A DNA stretch of 12,190 nucleotides from Desulfobacteraceae bacterium. GTDB lineage: Bacteria; Desulfobacterota; Desulfobacteria; Desulfobacterales; Desulfobacteraceae. The stretch covers positions 1 to 12,190 of the forward strand of contig JAABSK010000060.1 of the NCBI GenBank assembly GCA_011390435.1. The letters run 5' to 3'. Below the pieces are notes generated by a model that did not search any database, was not told where the DNA came from, and saw nothing but the letters and a program-made list of their open reading frames with translations. Position 1 is the stretch's first letter. The number at the start of each line of letters is the position of its first letter. Shown here in pieces: positions 6,240 through 12,190 of this stretch. Position numbers and translations under genes: made by a program.

Positions 6240-7634
6240 TCAGGTGGATATCTGATTGAGCATCGATTCAATCAGGGCTTCGAATGCCAGTGATGACCGC
6301 TTTTTTCTCGAAACAGACCGTGTGGCAACTGACTTGAAAAAGTGTGCACAGGTCTGTTTCTGATCAGATGCCATGGTATCGGAAAACCCCTGTTTCGTCT
6401 TTTGTTTTTCCACCTGGCCAGCCCTGTAATCCCGCCGGCCATGGGGCTGGTTCACCATATGGGAATAATAGATCAACGCCCGGTCCAGCAGAACATATAA
6501 AAACTGAATATTTTTACACGGCCCCAGCCTGAGGCGGTCTCCACCCAGCTTGATACCGCCGGCCCGGCTGCCTGCCAGCTTTCCGGCCCCCCACAGCGCG
6601 GATCCAGCACCGAAAAGCCCGCCAAGGGCACTGAACACACCAAAAGTAACGCCAGCAGCTGCTGTATCCATCACCGCCCCCATGGTGCCGCCGGCAATGG
6701 CGCCTGCCGCTGCCAGCTGCTTTCGGGTCAATCCTAAAAGTTCCCAGGTTTGCCGGGCAAACAGGTCATGGTGCAAAAGCGAACAGGCTGGCAGATGGTG
6801 GTCGTACAGGTGGTGGCGGAACAGTTGCCGGATTTTTTTAAACATCTGCTTTTCCAGCGTTCTGATCCGATCCTCATAGGCCTGATTCAGTGTCGTTCTT
6901 ACCGTATCCTCTGAATCTTCAGGCCGTAACGCAATAGATGTGCTGAACACCAGACATTTTTCAAGGGTTTCACAGATCAGTTTTGCTGCCAGGCGATTGC
7001 GTTTCTGCCAGTCCTGGTGAAACGCCTCGATCACAATGGACAGCGCATCTTCCCATTCCTGATCAATGGCTTTCAGGCTTTCAAGCATCTTCATCCGGTC
7101 GGAAAAACCCGCTGTATTGGAATTGAATACCCGGATGGCATTAAACTGTTTTCGAAATTCACGCTGCCATTGGGCAGTGTAATCACTGGCCTGGGTTTTG
7201 GAATTGATCACCGCCATTCTTGGCCGGCCGGAAAGCCTCAGGATCTCCATCTCAGCCAGATCATCCCCCCGCACCGGACGGGACCCGTCCACCACATAAA
7301 TAATCCCCGCACCCCTGGCCACCGGCCCCAGCAGTTCACACTCATCTTTAAAAAACGGATCCTGCTGATGGGTCTTGACAAATTCATCAACAATGGTTTC
7401 CGGGTCTCCTGCATACGCAGAAAACCAGGCCAGGGTCTGCCGGGGCACCTGAAATCCAGGAGTATCCACAAAACGGATGATCTCTTTTCCGCCAATCTTT
7501 ACCGTATACGTTCGGCAAACAACCGTTTCCCCCGGAATCCGGCTGACACGGATCTGGTCATCCTCTGTCAAGGTGGAGACCACAGAGGATTTGCCTTCAT
7601 TGGGATGGCCCACCACTGCAAATTCAGGGATCAT
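6240..7634 (-). CDS. Era/TrmE-like GTPase with DUF3482 C-terminal domain
   Basis: This 464-residue protein has an N-terminal small-GTPase domain of the 50S-ribosome-binding-GTPase (MMR_HSR1) type followed by DUF3482. G1 is GHPNEGKS (9-16), a Thr-containing switch region lies near 37-45, and G3 is DTPG (57-60). The expected G4 NKxD motif is degenerate (INSKTQASDY, 143-152), so guanine specificity is not explained by the usual Asp. Residues about 308-356 form a Gly/Ala-rich hydrophobic stretch with repeated small residues (AGAIAGGTMGAV...GALGGLFGAG-like spacing). This resembles glycine-zipper membrane-inserting segments. The C-terminal tail is basic. The ATG overlaps the stop of the upstream DUF2868 gene by 4 nt (ATGA), indicating translational coupling. 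DUF2868 and DUF3482 proteins are known genomic partners in proteobacteria, but their function is not established. Membrane association and a role with the DUF2868 protein are inferred. Confidence 0.88.
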   Translation of the reverse strand: MIPEFAVVGHPNEGKSSVVSTLTEDDQIRVSRIPGETVVCRTYTVKIGGKEIIRFVDTPGFQVPRQTLAWFSAYAGDPETIVDEFVKTHQQDPFFKDECELLGPVARGAGIIYVVDGSRPVRGDDLAEMEILRLSGRPRMAVINSKTQASDYTAQWQREFRKQFNAIRVFNSNTAGFSDRMKMLESLKAIDQEWEDALSIVIEAFHQDWQKRNRLAAKLICETLEKCLVFSTSIALRPEDSEDTVRTTLNQAYEDRIRTLEKQMFKKIRQLFRHHLYDHHLPACSLLHHDLFARQTWELLGLTRKQLAAAGAIAGGTMGAVMDTAAAGVTFGVFSALGGLFGAGSALWGAGKLAGSRAGGIKLGGDRLRLGPCKNIQFLYVLLDRALIYYSHMVNQPHGRRDYRAGQVEKQKTKQGFSDTMASDQKQTCAHFFKSVATRSVSRKKRSSLAFEALIESMLNQIST

Positions 7635-9202
7635 GATTCACCAAACCGCTTCACAGCGATACCAGGATCATTCAGCCCTGCCACTGCTGTTTTCCAGATA
7701 TCGAAATTAACATCCTGGCGGTCCACCCCCATTTTGGACGACACCGCTTCCCGAGTCAACACGATCCACAGCACCGCTCCTGCCGGCAGCAATGCCTTGA
7801 CCTGCTGAATATAAAACAGCAGCCCACGGATGGGTGGCTGCCAGACTTCATGAACCAGAACCACCTGCCGGATCTCCTGTGTCACCGCTGAGATGGCTGC
7901 GGCATCTGTTGTCACGTCAAATTCCACCGGAATCCACCGGGTGACGTTCAGAAACATCTGATTCTGAATCCAAAGGCTCACAGCGGAGATCGCCTCGGTG
8001 TCATAAATCCTGTCAGAAGCCAGGCCGACCGCATCTGCACCTGGCGCATGGGTCTGCACTTTCGCGGCTGGACCACGGCTTTCTGTTTTTGCAGAAACAA
8101 AGCGTTCCAGAGAATCTTCCGGGTCCTGCACCATGTCGACTGCCAGATCTGGCGACTGCATGCGCATGAAAATCTGCATGAACCGGGGTTTTTCAAAATC
8201 AAAGGCATTTAAATGACTGCGAAACGACCAGAACCCCAATCCTGTGACCACCATTCTGGGAATCAGGGCATAAAAAACCATTCCCAGACAGAGAAAAGGC
8301 CACCAGGACGCCAGATCCTGAGTGGCAAGCGTCTGGATGCCATCTTTTAAAACAATTCTGGACCCTTCAATGTGGGCCAGGGAAGGAGCGGCGATCGGTT
8401 CCGGAACAAACCCGGACCAGGGAAGCGCCACCATGGAGACAATATCATGAACCTTCTGGCCGCTGGCCACCAGGGTGGACTGCCACCCAAAGGCCACATC
8501 TGAAACCATGACCTTGAAAACGGTTCCGGCAAGGGCCCCCAATGCAAATCCAAGGGGAAAAACAGCCGCAGCAAGGTAAAACAGCCAGAAAAAAATCGGA
8601 CGGAAACAGGCTTTGTCCGTCTGTATCAGCGCTTGTGTATAATCGATGGCATCCTGAACTTTACCGGCACAATCGGCCTTGATTTTCCCCAGCAGCCAGG
8701 GCAGTGCTGAAAAAAACAGGGTGGAAATCACCACCTCGATAACAGCAGTGCCTTGTTCCTGGCGGCTGGTCAGCCAGTTCCGGAAAAAAAACAACAGGCT
8801 CAGCAGGGCAAAGCCGCCCTGCAGAAAAAGAAAACCAAACATGAAGATGGCAACATTGACCGGATGGGTGCCGTGGTAAGCCAGAAATGAATAGGCGGCA
8901 ACCGTGCCGGATAAAAGGCCCAGAATCGCCAGAACCGTCAAACAGATCCTGTACCAGCGGGAAAAAATATCTCCTGGCAGTCCAGATGCATCTGCCTGTT
9001 GACGGCTGCTTTCAATCATGGATTTCCGTTCATCCAGCCAGGCCATCAACAGGTGTTTCGGACTGACGGCCCGGTGCTGTATTCCGGCAAATATCCGCCG
9101 GTCCCGCTCTGCCAGCTGCCCTGCATCAGATGCGGTTTGCAGCGCTTCATCCAGGTGGATACAGTATTCCAGATTGATCATGTCCCTGATGTGTGGTCTC
9201 AT
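7631..9202 (-). CDS. DUF2868 multi-pass membrane protein, partner of the DUF3482 GTPase
   Basis: This is a 523-residue protein of usual family length. A soluble helical N-terminus (about 1-80) is followed by membrane segments at about 85-110, 115-141, 203-230 and 301-325. A long extramembrane region (about 231-300) lies between the third and fourth. The C-terminal soluble part (about 330-523) has a Rossmann-like look: strands such as RQVVLVHEVW and AVLWIVLTR alternate with helices, which suggests a nucleotide- or partner-binding domain without a recognisable motif. Overlap with the GTPase gene (ATGA) makes the pair a stable cassette. It is expected to sit in the inner membrane and recruit or regulate the GTPase; this is inference. 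ATG at 9202 was kept, but a predicted promoter places transcription start almost on it, so ATG at 9181 (preceded by AGGG at short spacing) is a serious alternative. Confidence 0.85.
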   Translation of the reverse strand: MRPHIRDMINLEYCIHLDEALQTASDAGQLAERDRRIFAGIQHRAVSPKHLLMAWLDERKSMIESSRQQADASGLPGDIFSRWYRICLTVLAILGLLSGTVAAYSFLAYHGTHPVNVAIFMFGFLFLQGGFALLSLLFFFRNWLTSRQEQGTAVIEVVISTLFFSALPWLLGKIKADCAGKVQDAIDYTQALIQTDKACFRPIFFWLFYLAAAVFPLGFALGALAGTVFKVMVSDVAFGWQSTLVASGQKVHDIVSMVALPWSGFVPEPIAAPSLAHIEGSRIVLKDGIQTLATQDLASWWPFLCLGMVFYALIPRMVVTGLGFWSFRSHLNAFDFEKPRFMQIFMRMQSPDLAVDMVQDPEDSLERFVSAKTESRGPAAKVQTHAPGADAVGLASDRIYDTEAISAVSLWIQNQMFLNVTRWIPVEFDVTTDAAAISAVTQEIRQVVLVHEVWQPPIRGLLFYIQQVKALLPAGAVLWIVLTREAVSSKMGVDRQDVNFDIWKTAVAGLNDPGIAVKRFGES

Positions 9203-9208
9203 GTTGAA

Positions 9209-9237
9209 TTCATATCAGATCGGAATTGGTTTCTCAA
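9209..9237 (-). promoter_or_regulatory. predicted promoter of the DUF2868-DUF3482 cassette
   Basis: Minus-strand TTGAGA (9237-9232) is 17 nt from TATGAA (9214-9209). The predicted transcription start falls at about 9202, the first ATG of DUF2868. The message would therefore be leaderless, or translation would begin at the ATG at 9181. It lies back-to-back with the tetR promoter. Confidence 0.4.
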
Positions 9238-9243
9238 TAAATC

Positions 9244-9272
9244 TTGACAAACAAACCATGTGGTCATAATAT
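9244..9272 (+). promoter_or_regulatory. near-consensus promoter of the tetR-RND efflux operon
   Basis: A perfect -35 TTGACA (9244-9249), exactly 17 nt, then -10 TAATAT (9267-9272) match the housekeeping sigma-70 consensus at 11 of 12 bases. Transcription should start near 9279, 45 nt before the TetR ATG. Such a strong promoter, overlapped by operator-like repeats, fits an operon kept silent by its own repressor. Confidence 0.8.
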
Positions 9273-9295
9273 TGACCCTATGGTCATTTTATTGA
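9261..9295 (+). promoter_or_regulatory. probable TetR operator: ordered GGTCA half-sites
   Basis: Three half-sites alternate in orientation: GGTCA (9262-9266), TGACC (9273-9277) and GGTCA (9282-9286). The first and second form an inverted repeat around the -10 box; the second and third form one over the transcription start. In addition, TGGTCATNNTATTGA occurs twice (9261-9275 and 9281-9295), exactly 20 nt apart, about two helical turns. Placement over the -10 and start would block RNA polymerase. Assignment to the adjacent TetR protein is inferred from position and symmetry. Confidence 0.65.
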
Positions 9296-9323
9296 ATAAT
9301 AATTCAGAACGGGAGCACCTCTG

Positions 9324-9920
9324 ATGACAGCAGCCAAAAAAAAAGCGCTGATCGACACCCTGATCAAGACTGAAACAGTCAATGCCGTTCTCTCTTTGAT
9401 CAAAACCAACGAACCCATCACCATGGAGGCCATTGCCAGGGAGTGCAAAATGGCCAAAGGCACAATATACAACTATTTTAAAAACAAGGCAGATTTAATG
9501 GCCTATGTTCACCAGGCCATTCTCGAACCCATCAAAGACTCCAAAGGCAGCATTCTTGAAAGCGACAAAGATCCGTTAAGCCGGCTGTATGAATTTATTG
9601 ATGCGGTTTTTGATACAAACGAAGATGTCCGGCTCTATTTTCAGTTTATCCAGCACAAGCGCTCAGTGGCCAGTGAAATTCAGGAACGTCAGGATATCAT
9701 CATGATACCACTGGCCCGCTTGTGCCAGCAAGGCATTGATCAAAATCTTTTTATGGATGTTGACCCTGCAATTCTGGCAGAAGCCATATACGGCATCGTC
9801 ATCAGCCCATTGAAATCAATATCGCATACAACCGTTCAACAGCACCGCCTGGAAACGGTAAAACAGGATGTCCTGCGATTAATCCAAAGGATTGTCCTGG
9901 CAGAACAGAGGAAAAAATGA
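9324..9920 (+). CDS. TetR/AcrR-family transcriptional repressor of the RND operon
   Basis: This 198-residue protein is typical of the family. The N-terminal DNA-binding domain shows ITMEAIARECKMAKGTIYNYF (about 31-51), the helix-turn-helix and the following Tyr-Phe pattern characteristic of TetR regulators, then KNKADLMAYV. The C-terminal half (about 60-195) is helical and variable, the expected ligand-binding and dimerisation part. GGGAG lies 8 nt before the ATG. The gene is first in an operon with the membrane-fusion gene (stop and start overlap in ATGA). The ordered repeats over its own promoter suggest autorepression that is relieved when a pump substrate binds. The ligand cannot be told from sequence. 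Confidence 0.92.
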   Translation: MTAAKKKALIDTLIKTETVNAVLSLIKTNEPITMEAIARECKMAKGTIYNYFKNKADLMAYVHQAILEPIKDSKGSILESDKDPLSRLYEFIDAVFDTNEDVRLYFQFIQHKRSVASEIQERQDIIMIPLARLCQQGIDQNLFMDVDPAILAEAIYGIVISPLKSISHTTVQQHRLETVKQDVLRLIQRIVLAEQRKK

Positions 9921-11071
9921 AAAAAATACTGCTGATCAGCTTTGCTGTGTTCCTTCTTGTCTCAGGAACCATCTATCTTTTACATACGAAAAATGCATCT
10001 GGCGGGCCTGCTCAAAAAGAGGCATCAAAACGTCCACCAGTTGAGGTGTCGGTTCACACTGTCCAGTCTGAAAAAATGGTTTTCACCACAAAACTGCCAG
10101 GCAGGACATCAGCGTATAAAATCGCTGAAATCCGGCCACAGGTATCTGGAATTATTGTCAGACGAATGTTCACAGAAGGCAGCAAGGTGCAGAAAGGGCA
10201 GCAGCTTTACCAGATCGATTCAGCCATGTATCAGGCTGCCTATGACAAAGCCCTGGCCGGTCTCGCACAGATTCAAGCCAACATGACCTCTCTTGAACCC
10301 CGATTTATACGGTATCAAAAACTGCTGGATGCCGGCGGGGTCAGCCGCCAGGAATACGACGATGCCGCCGCAGCCCTGGCCCAGGCCAAAGCCGGAATTG
10401 CCATGGCCCGTGCCCAGGTGGCAGAGGCAAAAATCAATTTGGACCGCACCCGGATACTGGCCCCGATTTCAGGAAGAATCGGCCGCTCCCACGTCACGGA
10501 AGGCGCCCTGGTCACCACCGGGCAGGCAATGGCACTGGCGGTTGTCCAGGATCTGGATCAGATCTATGTGGATGTTCGACAATCCAGCCAGGACACATTG
10601 CAGATGCAAAAACAGATCCGGTCCCGGAACGGGGCTCCAAAAGCCACACTTCTTATCAGCACAGATGATGAAACGTATCCCCACAAAGGCCGCATTCTGT
10701 TTTCAGATATCACTGTGGATGAGACCACAGACATGGTGCGCATCCGGATCCTGTTCCCCAATCCGGAAAACGTTCTGCTGCCAGGCCTGTTTGTAAAAGC
10801 CAGAATCGAACTCTCCCGGCAGGACAATGCCATTGGGATTCCCCAGCAGGCTGTGATCCGGTCCAGCGATGGCCAGGCGCAGGTCTGGCTCGTTGATGAG
10901 CAGACCCAGACGGTGAACTTCCGGACGATCACCATTTCACAGGCACTGGAAAACCGCTGGCTGGTGACATCCGGCCTGAAACCCGGCGATCGAATCGTGG
11001 TCGAGGGGCTCCAGAAAATACAGCCCATGACAAAAGTCTCACCCGTGGAAGCGCCTCGCGCCACTATCTGA
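9917..11071 (+). CDS. RND efflux periplasmic adaptor (membrane-fusion protein, AcrA/MexA type)
   Basis: This 384-residue adaptor links an inner-membrane RND pump to an outer-membrane channel. An N-terminal hydrophobic segment (about 4-22) anchors it. No lipobox Cys follows, so it is an uncleaved anchor rather than a lipoprotein as in E. coli AcrA. Then come the first barrel-sandwich half (IRPQVSGIIVRRMFTEGSKVQKGQQLYQID, split here by description), an alpha-helical hairpin rich in Ala/Gln (about 100-170), and the second lipoyl half with RILAPISGRIGRSHVTEGALV. The beta-barrel and membrane-proximal domains follow and end GLQKIQPMTKVSP. AGAGGA precedes the ATG, which overlaps the TetR stop by 4 nt. 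The AcrB-like gene follows after 16 nt. Confidence 0.93.
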   Translation: MKKILLISFAVFLLVSGTIYLLHTKNASGGPAQKEASKRPPVEVSVHTVQSEKMVFTTKLPGRTSAYKIAEIRPQVSGIIVRRMFTEGSKVQKGQQLYQIDSAMYQAAYDKALAGLAQIQANMTSLEPRFIRYQKLLDAGGVSRQEYDDAAAALAQAKAGIAMARAQVAEAKINLDRTRILAPISGRIGRSHVTEGALVTTGQAMALAVVQDLDQIYVDVRQSSQDTLQMQKQIRSRNGAPKATLLISTDDETYPHKGRILFSDITVDETTDMVRIRILFPNPENVLLPGLFVKARIELSRQDNAIGIPQQAVIRSSDGQAQVWLVDEQTQTVNFRTITISQALENRWLVTSGLKPGDRIVVEGLQKIQPMTKVSPVEAPRATI

Positions 11072-11087
11072 TATCAGGATCATCCTC

Positions 11088-12190
11088 ATGCCGAATTTTT
11101 TTATTGAACGGCCCATCTTTGCCTGGGTCATTGCCATTGTCATCATGCTGACCGGTATGTTTGCCGTGCTGAACCTTCCGGTGGAACAATATCCCAAAAT
11201 TGCGCCTCCCAGCATCAGCATCTCGACAATCTACCCTGGGGCCTCTGCAAAAACACTTGAAAACAGCGTTACCCAGGTGATTGAACAAAGCCTTACCGGC
11301 ATTGATCATCTGAGATACTTTTCATCCAGCAGTGACGGCAGCGGTCAGATGACCATCACCCTTACGTTTGAACCGGAAGCAGATCCGGACATTGCCCAGG
11401 TACAGGTGCAAAACAAAGTACAGTCTGTCCAGAGCCTTTTGCCCCGGGAAGTTCAAAACCAGGGCGTTACCGTCAGAAAAGCGGCAGCGAGCTTTCTCAT
11501 GATCGCAGCGCTCTATTCTGAAGATGGTTCCATGGGAGAATTTGATATCAGCGACTATATCAAATCCAACATGGCTGAGCCCCTCAGCCGGGTTCAAGGC
11601 GTTGGCGAGCTGATGGCCTTTGGCCAGCAGCACTCGATGCGGATCTGGCTGAACCCGGAAAGCCTTCACAGCTACGCCTTGATGCCCATGGACATCAAAA
11701 ACGCCATTCAGGCCCGCAACACAGATGTGGCTCCAGGGCAGCTGGGCGGTATGCCGGCCCTTGCGGGCCAGCAGCTGAATGCCACCATCAATGCCCAGTC
11801 CAAACTCAGAACAGTAAAAGATTTTGAAAACATCCTGCTGACTGTGAACCCGGATGGATCACAGGTGCGGCTGAAAGATGTGGCCAGAATTGAACTGGGG
11901 GTTCAGGACTACAGCCGGATCGGCCGGTACAATGGCAGGGAAGCCTCTGGAATTGCCTTCAGCCTGGCCACAGGTGCCAATGCCCTGGAAACCGGGAAAC
12001 GCATCAAGGCCAAAATTGAAGAACTCAGCCCCTTCATGCCCCCCAGCCTGAAAGTGGCCTACCCCTATGACACCACACCCTTTATCAAGCTTTCCATCCA
12101 GGGCGTGGTCAAAACCCTGTTTGAGGCCATTGGTCTGGTGTTCATCGTGATGTATCTCTTTCTCCAGAATTTCAGGGCCACGCTGATTCC
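11088..12190 (+). CDS. RND multidrug efflux pump (AcrB/MexB, HAE1 type), N-terminal third
   Basis: From ATG at 11088 the frame stays open to the right edge, giving about 367 residues of an expected 1,030-1,050. The start MPNFFIERPIFAWVIAIV, then LPVEQYPKIAPP, YPGASAKTLENSVTQVIEQ, QVQVQNKVQ, GVGELMAFG, MRIWLNP, APGQLGG, LATGANALET and YPYDTTPFIKLSI match AcrB almost position for position. Visible parts are TM1, the PN1 and PN2 porter subdomains and the start of TM2 (VVKTLFEAIGLVFIVMYLFLQNF). The proton-relay charged residues of TM4 lie outside the window. The pump is a proton-driven trimer exporting hydrophobic or amphiphilic compounds. A weak AGGA lies upstream of the start, and the 16-nt gap from the adaptor gene indicates cotranscription. 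Confidence 0.93.
   Translation, partial: MPNFFIERPIFAWVIAIVIMLTGMFAVLNLPVEQYPKIAPPSISISTIYPGASAKTLENSVTQVIEQSLTGIDHLRYFSSSSDGSGQMTITLTFEPEADPDIAQVQVQNKVQSVQSLLPREVQNQGVTVRKAAASFLMIAALYSEDGSMGEFDISDYIKSNMAEPLSRVQGVGELMAFGQQHSMRIWLNPESLHSYALMPMDIKNAIQARNTDVAPGQLGGMPALAGQQLNATINAQSKLRTVKDFENILLTVNPDGSQVRLKDVARIELGVQDYSRIGRYNGREASGIAFSLATGANALETGKRIKAKIEELSPFMPPSLKVAYPYDTTPFIKLSIQGVVKTLFEAIGLVFIVMYLFLQNFRATLI

Noticed and set aside
7017..7808. A 263-codon plus-strand frame across the GTPase/DUF2868 junction.
   Set aside because: It is antisense to both well-supported genes and spans their boundary; no motif or ribosome binding site is present.
6240..9202. Anti-phage defence or toxin-antitoxin system.
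   Set aside because: No nuclease, toxin, NTPase-effector, phage or mobile-element signature is present around the DUF2868/DUF3482 pair, so a defence label would be unsupported.
10564..11064. A 166-codon minus-strand frame.
   Set aside because: It is antisense to the membrane-fusion protein; Cys/Ser-rich composition marks it as a shadow.

Overview
The window looks like chromosomal DNA of a Desulfobacterota (former deltaproteobacterial) sulfate reducer, most likely close to the Desulfobacteraceae. This is inferred from gene content, not from a database search: an orphan PAS protein ending in the Cys-X2-Cys zinc module common in that group, a DUF523-DUF1722 fusion, a YhdH/AcuI-type reductase, small Cys-rich proteins, and balanced base composition with clear GGAG-type ribosome binding sites. 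There are no tRNAs, rRNAs, CRISPR arrays, insertion sequences or phage genes. No gene-free stretch exceeds 150 bases.

Positions 1-2600: a minus-strand pair runs off the left edge. A metallo-beta-lactamase-fold protein of the NAPE-PLD-like type is followed 15 nt later by the N-terminus of a multi-pass membrane protein. Divergent from these is a DUF523-DUF1722 protein (TudS-like iron-sulfur domain plus YbgA domain), ending at a hairpin. Positions 2600-5460: on the minus strand are a 61-residue Cys-rich zinc-ribbon protein and, upstream of it, an acrylyl-CoA reductase-like YhdH/AcuI protein. Divergent from these is a stand-alone RlmL-like THUMP rRNA methyltransferase followed by a 56-residue conserved-looking small protein.

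Positions 5460-9202 are all minus strand. A PAS plus zinc-module protein lies downstream of a two-gene cassette whose start and stop codons overlap: a DUF2868 membrane protein and a DUF3482 Era-like GTPase. This cassette is the least understood and most interesting part of the window.

Positions 9244-12190 (plus strand) hold an RND multidrug-efflux operon: a TetR-type repressor, a membrane-fusion protein (4-nt overlap) and the first third of an AcrB-like pump. Its promoter is near-consensus and overlaps a strikingly ordered set of GGTCA half-sites, which suggests autorepression by the TetR protein. The operon and the DUF2868/DUF3482 cassette diverge from a shared 121-nt region with back-to-back predicted promoters.
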